Program-made: the position numbers and the translations under genes
The notes under the pieces: model-generated
Seen by the model: only the letters and a program-made list of their open reading frames with translations
Database searches by the model: none
Told to the model about the DNA's origin: nothing
In this document: positions 21,297-34,775 of the stretch, piece after piece
Position numbering within the stretch: the stretch's first letter is position 1
How the letters are laid out: every line of letters begins with the position of its first letter
Assembly (NCBI GenBank): GCA_016800925.1
Contig: JABCPU010000246.1
Span: 37,980 to 101,979 of the forward strand
DNA from: Suillus spraguei
Taxonomy: Eukaryota; Basidiomycota; Agaricomycetes; Boletales; Suillaceae
Length of the DNA stretch: 64,000 nucleotides
Direction: 5' to 3'

Positions 21297-23850
21297 TCTT
21301 GCACGGCACTCGGATACTCGGGGAAATCTCAGGATTCATCATAGGCTGAGTACGGTACGTATATGATACTATAAACGATGATTATGATGGCATGTTGTAC
21401 CTATCATTTTTCGAATCTACTTTTGGTTATTTCTACTAGTAGTTGCGACTTGTCCATGTCCATGCCAATGAGTCCAATACACTGGTTATCGCATCCATAA
21501 TTGAGACTTACCCCCTGAATAGTGCATCATGAGCATCACTGATTTTGATGGCCAGAAAGATGACAGCGAGAAATATCTAGATCGCTAATATATGGCATGT
21601 AACCGAGCGATCATGATCCTTCAGTGAAGTCAATATCACGAAGTGTAGAACTTGCACTACATCACAGATCCAATCAAGTGCGTCGGACATGATACCCGCC
21701 TGACAAATCTACCAATATTAGTTATCAGCTCCGGAGGATTACAGGCAGGGAACAAACTTACAACTGTGGAAGTCGTTATATTGAACTAACGAATTGTTCA
21801 AGAATTCACCCTGCATGAAAACGGAGAACGAAGGAGATGAAAGTCAGCATTATCGTGCGTAATGACGAACGAATGAGCGAGGGTGTGGGCGTCCTAAGAA
21901 CTACAGAATGAAATATGCATATACGAGGTGATGGACATGGGAGACATGCCTTTGCAAATCGGAAAATTGAAAAGACGGTCAGCAGGGATGGGATGGGCGG
22001 GGACGAAATAGGCAGAAGAGATAAGAGGGAGGTCATCGTGAGATGGAAACGAACGGCACGGAAAAAAAAAACTTGCAAAGAAAGTACCAAAGCCAGGTCA
22101 GTTTCAAAAGGCGACAGCAAGAAAATATTGAGAAAGAAATCAAAAGAACCCGTCGGATGAAGTAAATGGAGTGATCGTCAAAGATGAAGTCAGAGGTGAC
22201 GAGGAAATCAAAATGAGGCAGCGAAGTAGGATAAGATAGGTGTCTGTGTTTCGCCTTCAAGTCACAGGTAGGGGCAGGCATAGAGAGGAGGATGTTGCAG
22301 TGGTCTCTACACTCGCCGAAAATTCATTGTCGTTATCCGATGAGCTAGAGGAGGCCAAAAAAATGCTACGCCCCGACTCGCATTTGTTTCCAGATCCTTG
22401 TGTACAGATGATGTAGTAGTGACTTGTGTTGGTGCCAAAATCTGCCGGTCTATCGTGCATGTACCACATCTGAGGATGCAATTGGCGACTACCAAGGTTC
22501 CCTCGTATGGGATTCTTCGGGTGCCGATGCGAAAGTGAGAGCGCCAAAGGTAGAATCGGAAGTCAAGGACGCAGTAGACTTTCGTATATTGCTCTAAGAA
22601 GCATCATGATTGTGCGTCGATGAGCTAGTGTTGAGGCCCCGAGGAAGCAAGCGAGGGAATATTCCGTTGAACGAAGCAAGTGAGCAGGCCCCGACGCAGG
22701 TAGTAGTGGTGCGGGTAAGTTGAAAATGTGCTGGTGTCGTTGGTCTGACTTCACTAAACCATTTAACGCACGCTGCTGAGGTAGATAGTCTCCTTAGAAG
22801 CCCTTTTACGTAAAATAAACCTGCATCGGAGTTGCTGCTTTCGATGTCCACCAAAGACGGGTCTTGATCAACACAACTTGTTCTCTACAGTACATTTCCA
22901 CTGCACATCATATCTCTGTAGAGTTGCGCTGCACTAAGTGCCACAGTGAGTCTTGTAAGCTTCAAGCTTTGTGTTTCGTTTGGAAAGTACTAAGGTATTT
23001 TAGAGCCTGACCAGGTCATGCCAGTGCCTCATATCTTATTCCACTGAGCATCCAGGGACACTTTCATTGATTGGGTGCTTCTTTCTCAGCACGCACAATT
23101 TCTTCCTTTCCAAACGTTCCAACTTTGAAATTCACTGTTTACTGCTTGCTAGTGGGCTAATCTTGTGGATACAACATTCGCTTTCCCCGATTTATTAACC
23201 GTGTTGTTGGGTATCGAACGCCCAAGAATATTACTTCTCTGACTATCACTTCTTGTCACCTTTGACATATATATACCTATTAGTATTATCGACTTCAAAC
23301 GAATCTAGTCTATCGTGCCGAACTACCATTAACGGCTTAACCACATGGAAATAGAAATGCACGTGCAGCATTGCTTGCTTGAGGCCTCTGAATCTCATTT
23401 ACAGTCCCCATGTCCCTGCCCTCGTCGTCTTCTACTACTCATTTCACCCAACGCTCACCCCACTCTCTCTTTTCATTATTACGCACCATTCATCATGCCC
23501 AGTAACTGGAAAGGTCAGTTGAACGTGGGTCCTATTTCGTATTCGTTTCGTGCCTCATCCTTGCCCTACCCATAGCAATCAGTTTTTTTACTTTCCTCCA
23601 AGCACATACCTGCAGGCTTTTACGTGACCATTAAGGTCGATTCGAGGACATGCTGGAAATCAACTATCCGAGTAATATCATCCGACGAATCCAAAGTGTT
23701 GAGCGGTGTTGCGATTTTGTAAAGTCCATAATGATTTTATATGCGATTCAAGGGCTGACCATCCGTTTGTAGATTATCACGCGGGATACCTGGATTATCG
23801 TTGGAGATCAGGCTATCCTATGAGCTCAGCCGAACGCTAGGCAACGGAAA
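21297..23850. other. No recognisable gene
   Basis: About 2.5 kb with only short open frames on both strands and no conserved motif I know. Confidence 0.4.
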
Positions 23851-23949
23851 GTCATCGGAAATTAGAAACATCGCGGGATGAGCTACTGATCGCAGAGATG
23901 AGCCTTTCGCTGAGTAACCTCGTTCTCACTCATGCACATATCGTAGACA

Positions 23950-25060
23950 TCTCATTCCCGCCCGTTTATAGCAATCACTCACTCCGAATGCTGCTGTTCT
24001 ACATCCTTACCACAATCAGAACGGCGCACTGCCTGACGTGAGTGACGTCAACCTCTTTTGTCAGGTTTTATTGATAAAACACCACATACGTGACAAGAAA
24101 GACAGTCTCTCACCTGAGCGATACTATACAGCATTTTCAGTTGATCGTTGACTGATGTCCAATCGGCTATCCTGACAGGCAGTAGCTCTCAACTTCGCGT
24201 GGGCCTGACTTGAAGGTTACATTCAAACGATCCTCAAGACACCGACTTCCTTACTTTTCTCTTTTGTAACATTGTAAGCCCTTGCATTGCGTCTGCAGGG
24301 CCACTCCGACTACCCGTCATCACGTCATTAAAGTGTTGATCTCGCATTACAGCAAAGAGAACACCGCCATCTATATCCACGAATCTGTGCAACCGTCCTG
24401 CAAGTTATCCTCTGCCCAGAGGACACTTACCTTCGTAGCGAGTAGATGAAGATTGTGTCATCATTGGATGTGTCTATTGGAAGATAGACGCATCCGATGA
24501 AGGCATTATCCTCTGACAAGTCGTGCTCGAGGTCCGTCCTCTGAGCAATGAACGAGCGAGACCAGGTGTTCTGTTCTGGGCAGACTGGGTTGAAGCGGAT
24601 TGGACGGTCAGGATAACGGTGGGTGAGGGCATGATGTGGTACTTATAAAGTCACTGGATACAAGGAGTGATATGATAGACGCACAACCGAAGCTGACACG
24701 ACAGAGGATGGCTTGAAAATCGGGACCTTGGTCTCATTCGACAGTACATCCTGAAGGCGGTAGTTTATTGAATACCTCTTCTATTGATGGGCAAACCTTG
24801 CTCTCCATTCAGCAACAGATGCTACTTTGATTAAGTCCTTAACGAAATCCTTGATGAGATTCTTGACGTGCGAAGAGGGTATCTGGGTCGACAGGCAGCG
24901 TGACTATGTGCCTTGTGCATCGGTACTGCCTCGGGCCCTGAGAGGCTATGTACGGAAACGCAGTGTGAATTTCTGGTGTACCTGATAGATCAATACTTTG
25001 AATATTCCAAAAATGATGTTGGATTGACGTTGTTCCGAGTGAACACTGTGGTTTCAATCA
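23950..25060 (-). CDS. Unidentified minus-strand gene or remnant; boundaries uncertain
   Basis: No family recognised. Coding character shows in the block YPDRPIRFNPVCPEQ then DNAFIGCVYLPIDTSNDDT (about 24630-24440). A GTAAGT-type donor follows at about 24436 and a second exon with RLHRFVDIDGG about 24400-24350. Further upstream, at 24900-24820, is HVKNLIKDFVKDLIK. The exon block is also present at 45470-45560 in a duplicated copy, with changes mostly conserving the protein. Stops in between mean either more introns or decay. Treat the range as a region, not a gene model. Confidence 0.35.
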
Positions 25061-26600
25061 AAGTTCAGAATGACGGCAGGGGCAACGTGGGAACTCTAGT
25101 GTGATATACTCATCGGAGCCGATTTTGTCTGTTCAAAACTTCAATTGTGCCCTATCCGCAACACAGAATAATTTTTTCAGAGGACCAATGAAACACACTC
25201 ATAACTTGGCCATGACTCTACTCACCCCTCCCTAGTACTTTTCGTTCCCATTGTCCATTCCTTCCACTCCCACCTTGAAGTTGAAGGCCAGGCTGGTTCT
25301 CCAAATAGTCATATTCTCTGAAGAGTTGGCGATAGCCGATTGCGGTCGTCTTCCTCGACATCGTAACTATATGTCAATGCAAGATATCACTTTGGTCAAC
25401 ATGTCAAGGTCCCTTCGGGACTCGACCTTACTAATCATGCACTGCATGTCAAGGATATAGCATCAAGATGGTGATATGGTTTTCCGACATTTTCAGGGTA
25501 GATGACTTTATCGTTGGTGCCACTAATACCTAACACGAGGGTCAAACAGGAATCTTAACAGCAGGGTGACCCTTTAATCAACTTGAAGTTGGCAGCCGTG
25601 TGATCATTGATATACTTGCGACCTTTCCGTTGGAAGTACATCATCGAGCACAATGATTTGGGACATCAAATGGGAATGCGCGGTGCCGCAAGCTTGGTAC
25701 GATGTCACATATTTTTTCATTAGGATGCCACGAGTCCACAACCCTTACAAGTTAATGAGAATCCGACTCGTATAAGTATCGCACGTTGGTGATCAGTACC
25801 TCATCCCCCACTCTTTAAATATCTGCACAGTTTCATGTCGGAACTAGAAAAATCACTGTATGCTCTTAGCTGGAATAACAACGTAGCAGGTTCGTCGTTC
25901 TTGTTGCAAATGAATCATCGTCCTGGATTTTGTCGTTTTCTAGTTGTTATCATCACCCTGATAATCTATGAGTACAGTCAGTAGCTTTCATGAACCTTGC
26001 ACTGCGGCTGAGTGTAATGTTATCTAGTCCTTCAGGTCGAGAAAGAGGTAGCAAGCGGATCATTTCATCGTCGTCGAGTACTCATGATCCTATTATTACA
26101 GGTCACGTTTGTTTGGGTTAGAGCGCAACCCCAACGATATGAAGATCCCGAACTGACTGATTATGCAGACAAGACAGCGGTCGGTGATGATATACCTATA
26201 CCTTGTTGTGAGCTTCACCCTGCCAAAGTACTTCATGGTTTCCCATTTTGCTGCTATGTCAGGTTCGATATTTTGGTATTGTCCTTGCAGTGTACGTCGC
26301 GGGTGGTTTTATTCTTCAGATGGTACATTGTATGTTGACACCGATATGCAGGACTTGCGCCCTGTGTACGTAGCGTGATACCAGCTGAGCCGTTATTAAC
26401 TGACTACCATCAGGGGGAGGTCTATTGTATATGCCTGAAACAGTGAGTATATCGAATATCTCTTGAGAGAATTCCAGATTGATCCAAATTCAGCCGTACG
26501 TCATAAGTTCATTTTACAGTCAGGCCTGATCTGCTGCTGATCTTGTTTAGTTGTAAGTATATCATCTTCAATCGGAACTAGCCTTGCTCATCATAAAATT
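25061..26600. other. No confident gene
   Basis: Mostly short open frames. From about 26080 on the sequence may hold upstream exons of the membrane-protein gene that follows (hydrophobic stretches), but I could not chain them. Confidence 0.35.
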
Positions 26601-26641
26601 GAAATAGGTTATGGTATATTTCTGTTCATGCAGTGGGGTTT

Positions 26642-27495
26642 TTCTGTGTATTTTTGTTTGGCGGAAGGTAAGTGATTCATACATTCTCGCACCTTTGCGC
26701 TTACCGATTTCGCACTCGCAGTCGTTCTCATCTGGCGTCTTTACGCCATATACAACCAATCCAAGGTCATACTTTACGTTCTCCTGGGTTTACTCCTGCC
26801 TGTCGTCGCACTCTATATAGCGATGAATACATTTTTATGGAGTCGACCCTCGGCGGTGTCAGGTGAATTTTTATTTTAATTGAATTCTTTGCAAGCTGAT
26901 GGGCCTGGTTGCGTAGTGCGTGAAGTGATAATAACTCCAGATATCAAGTACTGCACGGTTTCCTTCCACGTAGGGCCCATGCCTGCGATATACGCTTCCA
27001 TTCCTATCATATGCTACGATATTTTATTGGTTGTTCTCGCCATCGCCGTCCTCTGGAAACACCTGAAAGAACGAAAGAAATTTCAGATCAAGCCCAACGC
27101 TTACGTAGTACTGATCGTGCGATATCATGTCATATATTTTGTCCTGTAAGTTCCCCCCTTATTTGTTGTGTTCTCTGAAAGCATTTATTGAATCGCGCTA
27201 GGAATCTGGCAACTCAAATCATCATGGCAGTATTGTGGGTCCACCTTTCGGTATGATTCTCTTGTGATTCTAGAGAGATCTACTTTAATGCATGCATGCA
27301 CAGACGGTGGCGTGTAATCTCGTACTATTGTTCAAAAACACCGCGCCATTGATTATCGTGCCACGTTTTATTATCAGCATTTGGGAGACGCATGCCAATG
27401 CCGACTGTGTACGTGTCAGTACGAGGTTTGAGGATTGTATCTGTTGGACTTTGCCCAAATTGGAGCAGCCTGAGAACGATGCCGTTCAAAACTGA
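26642..27495 (+). CDS. Multi-pass membrane protein, longer copy; 5' exons not resolved
   Basis: Visible exons: 26644-26676 (WGFSVYFCLAE, after a TTCATGCAG acceptor), then after a GTAAGT intron VVLIWRLYAIYNQSKVILYV (about 26732-26862), then PMPAIYASIPIICYDILLVV (about 26975-27146), then NLATQIIMAVLWVHLS (about 27203-27251), then the last exon ending at 27495 (LIIVPRFIISIWETHANA). At least four to five hydrophobic helices. It resembles mushroom multi-TM families of unknown role (DUF6533-like, inferred). The truncated paralogue is at 10379-11133. Introns sit at the same sites in both. Confidence 0.6.
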
Positions 27496-27794
27496 GAAAG
27501 GAGGTCAAGGCAGAGTGTGGTTCATATTTGCTTCTGGCTAGTGTACGCATATTCAACTACATAAATGCTTGTATTTGGACTCGGTGAAATTCGTGAATGC
27601 AGATTTGTCGTGCTTGGATATGTCTGTGCATTGACCACCACGATCTGCACGTTCGGCTAGGAATTTGAGCTCATCCAGTCAGTTCTTGTGACTTGAATAT
27701 CATCCTTATAGCTTGCAGTCTAAATATCCCAGATAATCCCTAGATACTGGCGAGGTATACACAATAGTCGGATCAAATGCAGCTTGCAGACAAA

Positions 27795-28015
27795 ATCCCC
27801 AAGTGGTGAGTTTTTTCTTGGATTTCGTCCAGCTTGACCTAACTCATCTGACGACTGTGAAATGGCGTAAAACACCCAACATAAGTTTTGCTTAAAATAT
27901 ATGAAGTGTCGGCTTCCTCACGAAGACATCCTGGAAGACGGGCTAGAATTTAGTCATAGTTAATATTTGCCTCTGTACTTATTTATCGCATATAGATTAG
28001 GCAAGATAGGATGTC
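27795..28015 (+). pseudogene. Relic of a protein-kinase C-terminal end
   Basis: TTGGATTTCGTCCAG near 27837, then CACGAAGACATCCTGGAAGAC...GGGCTAGAA...AGTCATAG, matches the end of the third kinase domain at 53125-53230 (GGGATTTCATCCAG, GATGAAGACATTCTGGAA, GGGCTAGAAGCCACTCATAG) and continues into the 3' flank (TTTGCCTCTGTACTT / TTTACCTCTCTACTT). Confidence 0.6.
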
Positions 28016-28170
28016 AATACAGTATCCAGAATCAAGTGCAACACTGATCGACGGATTCCACCATTAGTAACCCGTAAGATTGGCATTGGATATATCCTGT
28101 ACAGAGCAAAGTAAAGAAACAACCGACGAAGGCTACTGAACACATAGTACGAGGACCGTCAAACATCATA

Positions 28171-30417
28171 TCACTTATCATCCAATGACTCTGAATCATA
28201 ATTTGAGTCCTGGTCGCCCAGCGTTTTCCAATCATCGTCATCTGCAGAATCATACACATCCTCATCCGAAAAATATTGGCCTTCAAATGCCATACTCAAT
28301 GCCGTGCTTGGACTAAACAGCGTAAACTTTGACTTCCCCAGGTGAACCTTGACCACCGAGAACATATATCCTTTAGGTGGCGAGTCGCTTCTTGCACGAA
28401 TCTCGTCAGCGATCTCTGGCCATATAGGGTCTCCCCCAGGGAACTGCTCAAGCGTGTGCACAGGGAGCACGTAGTTCTCCGGTGGATACACAGTCATGTC
28501 GAGCAGGAGCACGAGTCTATCGCTGAAGGCAGGGAACTGTTGCTGTGCTTCACGAACACGACTTTCCACGTCCTCCATCGACCCCGAGATGGCACTGGTT
28601 TCGAAGCCTGCGATGACTTGAAGACTCTGACGGATATCGCGTGATCCCCACGGCCCTAATGGCGATTCAACCGAAAAGCATAAGATAATGATGAAAGAGA
28701 CTTACCAACGGTGCACCTCAGAACTTGGCACCATTTCTTATGTCCACTGCGCCAAGCGGTCCTTTGGCATTTCTCCGAGCAATAGATTGATATCAAGCAG
28801 CCTGAGCACCGACGCTTTTTGCTAACAAACTTAGATGCTTGCATCGGACACTGGCACACAATATCAGCATCGACATTATGAATAGAGATGATCAGCGCAC
28901 TCCTGGACCACTGCACCTGTATTCATGGAAGTTCATAGGCTCCACATTGCGATATTTCATGGCATCAGTAGTAGCTCTTAGGACGATATGGAGAGCAATC
29001 GCCAAGTCTTTGTTGCGTATCTCTGGTTTTTCCCTAGAAGCAAGATACCAGTGTCGGAAAATAGATCCAACGACCCTGTGGTATATGCAAAATGTGGCAA
29101 GAAGAAAGAGTAACTCTATGTCACCCTGTGGCTGATTGCGGTGCCGGTTGGAGTGAGGTGGGCAGGCAACCCCATTCGCCAGTGTTTGAAGGAGGCCAGC
29201 ATCAAGTGCCTGGCATACAGCTGTTACTCCGTCATCTGCATCGCGAATAGCAGATTCAATATATGAGTATCCCGACCATAGAACATTGTGCCTATTCGCA
29301 AGTCCCATCTGTGGATCCGAATCCAATTCCTCGCTTCCTTGCACCAAGATCTTTGGCGAGATCTGATTGATTGCATCCACCACCGTGCGAATCGAACCTT
29401 GGTGGATAAGTCGTGCACGGCACGAAGGGTCTTGGCGGCAAATAGTCGAGAGAAACCAGAAGGAATAATTGAGACCAACAGTGAAGATATGAAGTTGAAT
29501 GATGTTTGGATCGTGTGTCGTCCGTGATCGAGGTTCTTCTACAGAAACAGCATCTCTGGTAATCCGACGAATGTATCTGAGAAGGGTGATGACAACAGGC
29601 TTCACCCCGCCCGCAGCATGGATATAATTCGATACAGGAAGGGTGATTTTTCCTGGATCTTCAGATTGAGATACGCATACAAAGTTTGTTAAAGCAAAAG
29701 TCGACCGGATCATGGGAACAAGGCCGTCCGATGTAGTTCCAGGATCGCCTGGGAGTACATCTCCCCTGATGTTCCCAACCAATATCCATAACTGTGCGAT
29801 ATAGTGTTGGACAGAAACAGAAGAACGGAGCATGTGACGCCCTTCCTCCGATCTGGTGCAGATGATTGTGAGCGGACTGATGCACAATTTTGCAGCATCG
29901 AATACATTGCAAAGATCGGGGCGCGGAGGAGTAACAGAGACGTCATAAGGAGGAGGGAGGCAATTTCGAGCGAAGAACCGCATCCACGGATATGTTTCGT
30001 CCCATCTCCTCACCATATACTTGGTCATAGCATCGTCCCCACTACGATCAGAAGCTAAAGGCACAACCGTGCAAATCTTCACCAATCCCATAAGAGCCCA
30101 CTTCGCGCGCATGACATCAGGAATAGTCTTGGGATTGATGTAGCTTGGTACTTGAACTGAATCAAGCGCTGCGTGAAAGATTGGCACCAAGCAACAAAAA
30201 CGGGAGGCATTGCTGAGTGGGATAAAATCAGACAGTCTTGCCAGATCTGCGGTGGATCCCTGTAGAGCCTTCTTTGCAGTGATCTTGAGTGCATGTTAGT
30301 AATGTAACGAATTAGCATGATAAGAGATCTAACCTGAGTTGCCACCGGCAGAGACTTCAATGCTAGCATTTCACCCGCACTGAGCTGCAAGCTTGATTTC
30401 ATTGCAGCAAATGACAT
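28171..30417 (-). CDS. MYND-type zinc-finger protein
   Basis: Four exons: 30417-30334, 30283-28901, 28850-28706 and 28655-28171; all three introns are 50 nt, total 2097 nt, 698 residues. Start ATG 30417 (MSFAAMKSS). The first two thirds is a helical region with no known domain. The MYND finger is at about residues 486-525: CSGPGCPMQASKF, KRRCSGCLISIYC, SEKCQRTAW, HKKWC, with the C..C...C..C pattern and the HxxxC end. The first finger cysteines span intron 2 and only the 50-nt splice joins them correctly. The acidic C-terminus ends DSESLDDK. Such proteins are numerous in mushrooms; the finger binds proline-rich partners. No specific function can be assigned. Confidence 0.85.
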
Positions 30418-30763
30418 GATGGATGGCAAGTACGGGCCCTGAGAGCGTGATGGGCTTCAGCGGGGGACAGGTGGAAATTCGACGTTTGGCATATAACTCG
30501 AGCTTTTGGACCGTTATCATGATGCCGTGGTCAACACCCTAATTACAAAGGCCTCGTGCCTATGTTCCATATGAGTGCGTAAGACTCATTAAGTGGCCTT
30601 ACTCAAGCTACATAGCCGTTTCTTGAGCCATTAGAAATAAAAAGACCGGTAGCTTGTGTAGGGCATTGTTGTTGTTGCGCTAAGCCAAGGTATTATGTAA
30701 TACTTAACTGACCAGTGTACGTAATAAGCAACGATTCATTTATCTTTTCGGATCCAAATCTAA
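30418..30763. other. No gene seen; flank of the MYND gene
   Basis: About 345 bp; presumably promoter of the MYND gene. It ends at the TAA target duplication (30761-30763) of the Harbinger element. Confidence 0.4.
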
Positions 30764-30943
30764 GGGCCTGTTTAGGGCCTGTTTAGACATGCAAATTTGA
30801 TATTCGAAATTCGAAATTTGCACCACGTGATCCTGTGTGAAGACTTGCGTGTTCATCCGGGAAACCCCGGGTCAAAGCGATAATCACTGATGACACATAC
30901 ACATACTACTGGATATCACAGTAGATCTATCCTTGCTGGTACT

Positions 30944-32235
30944 ATGCCTCCCATTCTGCCCACCATGTCTGATTCCTCTAGTGTGGGCTCTATTCACTCC
31001 CTCCGTTCTCATGGATCGTGAGGCATCGATGATCCGATGGGCTCACAGGATAACACTTCCTCTCGCAAAGTTGCCACACACTGGGACCTCGATGAAGAGA
31101 AGGACCTCATCGCCTTTCTTTCAACTCGCAAGTCTGAGGCTGGGGACACCATGAGTTTCAAGGCCCACATATTCACAGAAGCTGCCAAGCACCTCAACAC
31201 TACATATCCCACCCCAAAGGGCACTCCCAAATCCCAGTCATCTTGCAAAACAAAGTGGACTGCAGTAAGTTTCATTATCAAACATCTATTTATTACAGCG
31301 GCTCATATTATTACAGCTAAAGAGAAACTACACTATAGTCAAGGACATCAAGGCACTCTCTGGCTTTGCATGGAATGATGAGCATGGTGTATCAGTCACA
31401 CCTGAAACCAGTGGCGCATGGGACACATATTCCAAGGTGAGATCATGCAAAATCTTGGTTGAAAGTGACTTATTGTTTGCCCTTTTAGGCCCATCCACAG
31501 TCAAAACCATACTCTTCCAAAGGATTCCCACATTTCTACGCCATTGAGGAGATGATGCCAAGCGTGGCCAAAGGCAATTTCATAACGCGCCAGCCCTGCA
31601 CTAGGAAGAATCATCCTGTTTCCTCATCAATGGCCCCTCCACATAGTGCCTCTTCCTCTTCATCAATTCTGCCTCCACCCACAACACGTGTTTGCACAAG
31701 TGCCTTCCTTCTTTCTCCCTCTGGCTCTACCTCCAATGCAATGGACTTCAGTGGGCTCAGGGCTGCTGCTGACGACATTGGTGCAGCTCCACAAACCTCA
31801 CCAGCTGCGCCCACCTCTAGTCATTGGTCGTCCATAAGCAACTCAGAGCTTACCAGTGCTAGCTGCAGCAAGCACAAATATAGTGCACTGGGTGATGGGG
31901 ATCTATCAAAGAAGCACTCTCGCCCCCCCTCCATAGCTGCAATGGCTCAGCAGGAGGGTAGTGCAGCCCTTACAGCAATTGCGCAATCTATGTCCTCACT
32001 TACATCAACAACTGCCTCCCAATCTGAGTGCCCCCCTCCTACTTCCCTTGGGTGTGCAATCACTGCCCTTTCTGAAACTGAAGGTTTGGGGTTGGACAAT
32101 GTCCTGCTTCTCACCGATTTTTTGATGTCAAACCCAAACAAAGCAGTAGCATTTGCTCACTTGGGTCAGCCATTATGGAGGTTGTCTTGGGCACAAAGGG
32201 AGCTTGCAGCTATGCGCAGAAATACTCAATTATAG
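30944..32235 (+). CDS. Harbinger-1 Myb/SANT-like DNA-binding protein
   Basis: The accessory protein of PIF/Harbinger elements that helps the transposase reach the element ends. Exons 31037-31264, 31317-31436 and 31489-32235 give 364 residues from the ATG at 31037. The trihelix-like domain reads THWDLDEEKDLIAFL, FKAHIFTEAAKHLN, SSCKTKWTA-LKRNYTIVKDI, SGFAWNDE, GAWDTYSK (residues 14-116). A Ser/Ala/Pro-rich middle and a helical C-terminus (PLWRLSWAQRELAAM) follow. An in-frame ATG at 30944 would add 31 codons, but a TGA at about 31019-31021 interrupts it; CGA>TGA would explain that. Confidence 0.82.
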
Positions 32236-33907
32236 TGTACCTTTCTTTACTTCAATCCTGTACAAGTACCTCTCAATACAATGATTCATTGCATGCAATA
32301 CAAGTGTGATGTTAAAGCTACATATTCAAGCATTCTTGGCAATATAATCTGCCCACATTGCAGCAGCTATTTCATCACAGCGTGCATCAGCTCTTCTCTT
32401 CTCTGCAGTGCTTGGTGGTCCATCTGCGAGCTCTCCACAAGCATTACTCCCTTGAACTAAGTTTGCCGCTGTGGCTCCATTGACGTCATCAGCATGATAA
32501 ATCTCTGGAATATCAGCATTGTAGTCTTCATAGAAAACTTTGGGGTCTTCAGCACGAATAAAATTGTGCAAGGCACACAAGGCCATATGGGGAATTGCAA
32601 GATCCGCCAGTGGCACTTCATCACCCCAAATATGCACTTGATCGCATTGCGCAGTGAGGAATGTCGAAGGTTGAAAAGTTCTTTTGTGTTTTGTGGGCTG
32701 GAACATTTTTAATAGCAAAAATAAAATGAGAGGATGAAAATGTACGAGTTAGCAGCCAAGCACCATTCATTGAGATGATAACGCACACCGCGATAAGGGA
32801 CAAGTAATGCATCACAAGTTCCAAAGCCTGCATCCCCATGAAGGTACCTGCCTTCAGGAATGTGCAGGTCATGTGTACGTGCATCATTCAAAATTGCTGC
32901 ATCAGCAGATGAGCCATCCCACCCGGTGAGTCCATAGATGAAGTGAAAGTCGAAATCGCAAATGAACAAGCAATTTTGAGAGATGTAACCTTTTCGATTA
33001 TGCATGTAAGCATGATCCACGAGTGTTGCAAAGGCCTGGATGTGGGTTCCATCGACGGCGCCAATACATTTATCGAACCGATGAAAGCGATGATCGTTTG
33101 CAATTGCAGGAGGGGTGGGGGAATGTGCGGTTGGAAATTGGACATGAGAGGAATAGAACGGGTCATCTGAGAAGAAGAAGACCATGTCCTTGAAATACCT
33201 TAGCCAAAAATTGAGATACAACATAAGATAAGCAACAGATGTTTCAAATTATCTTGATACTGTGGCGGGGGACGCTGAAAGTGCTCACCAACATGACAGG
33301 CTGAGAGACCGGTCACACAGGTATACAGAAAAATAGCTAATTGCTCCTCAATGGACATGCCATTGCGAGACTGCTTAAATCCCTCTCCTCTAAGAACTTG
33401 CAGCAGTTGTTCAAATATTTCTAAGTTGACGCCTAGATTATGCCGGATCCTGTCTGGGTGTTACGACCATGCAAAACCGGAGATTAGTAAGAAGTCCTGG
33501 TCTTATATGGGGTTATACCAGAGGGTTGTAAAGTCAAAGGGGCTTGGCCTCAGCTCGTACGCTGTGCCCCTTACCCGAGTATGTGCCCTTAATTTCGGAT
33601 GAAGTCCAAGGGAGAGTTCTGGTGAAGTCCGGATGGAGGGTCCAGATGAACTCTAAGGCAGGATAGCTGGACAGAGCTCCGATGGACTTCTGGATGAGCG
33701 CGGGAATGCGCCGGAACTATTTCTGGAAGGTAGGGAGTAATGGTAACACTACTGGAACAAGCTCCAAGTAGAACAGATGAAGGATGGACTGCTGGACAAA
33801 GTCCAGGGCAGGATAGGAGCAGAGCTCCAGAGGGAAAGATGATCCATAGATGTCAGAGGATAGGATAGGATGGATCCGGAGGACTAGGGGTCTGAAGGTC
33901 CAGAGCT

Positions 33908-34043
33908 CAGAGGAGTGGAGGAGTGGAGGAGTGGAGGAGTGGAGGAGTGGAGGAGTGGAGGAGCGGAGGAGCGGAGGAGCGGAGGAGCGGAGGAGCGGAG
34001 GAGCGGAGGAGCGGAGGAGCGGAGGAGCGGAGGAGCGGAGGAG
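33908..34043. repeat. 8-bp minisatellite (GTGGAGGA / GCGGAGGA) in solo LTR M
   Basis: About 17 units of an 8-bp motif, first GTGGAGGA and then GCGGAGGA, in two homogeneous blocks. The other LTR copy has GCAGAGGA units at the same place. Confidence 0.95.
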
Positions 34044-34675
34044 CATAGCTCTGTGGATCTTAGAGGAAGTGTTGGCTACTAGAGAGGAGTAGGTCTGGAT
34101 ATGGTGTAGAGATAGTATAGACTACTCCAGACAAGGTCCAGAATAGAAACAGACAGTATAAGACTACCAAAGGTAGAGTCGGAGGTGAAACAGATGATAG
34201 ACAGAGATGGACGAAGTCTGAAAAGATTATAGGACATAGGATCAAAGCTCCGGCCTAGGGAGTGATCCCATAGGCCTGAGTTTGGAAGCTTACAAGGGCC
34301 GGAGCCCAAGTGCAAGAATGGGAACGGAGTTATATAGACATGATTACAGGATACAGAGTAATCAAAGGAATATACAGAAGTAGGAACAATGAATCAGACT
34401 AAGGTCTGCAGGAGTTGTACTACAAGTTTATATACTGTAGGAGCATGCTGGAGGGTAAGTATGGATAGTCCGAGGCTATGTCTGAAGCATACGGAAACAC
34501 ATTAGTAAGTACAGCGGGACATAAGGCTATGAACTCGGAGATGAAGCTTGTATGAAATACTTATCAAGATGGAGGCAGAGATCACCGAGAGCTGGAAGCA
34601 CAGAGATACCCAAAAGCCGGAGACACAGGTATATTCTAAAAGGGGTAATGCACAGGTGCACGGGAATAGTTCGGA

Positions 34676-34775
34676 TATGAACTTGGATTGGATATGGATA
34701 CGGATCGGATATGGACACGGATCGGATATGGACACAGATCGGATATGGACACAGATCGGATATGGACACGGATGG
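34676..34775. repeat. GGATATGGACACGGATC repeat in solo LTR M
   Basis: Four to five imperfect units of GGATATGGACAC(G/A)GATC near the 3' end of the LTR. The 60250 copy has a shorter version near 61480-61560. Confidence 0.85.

Noticed and set aside
33850..34092. Glu/Arg-rich and Pro/Ser-rich frames at 33.9 and 60.7 kb
   Set aside because: Translations of the 8-bp satellite inside a non-coding solo LTR.
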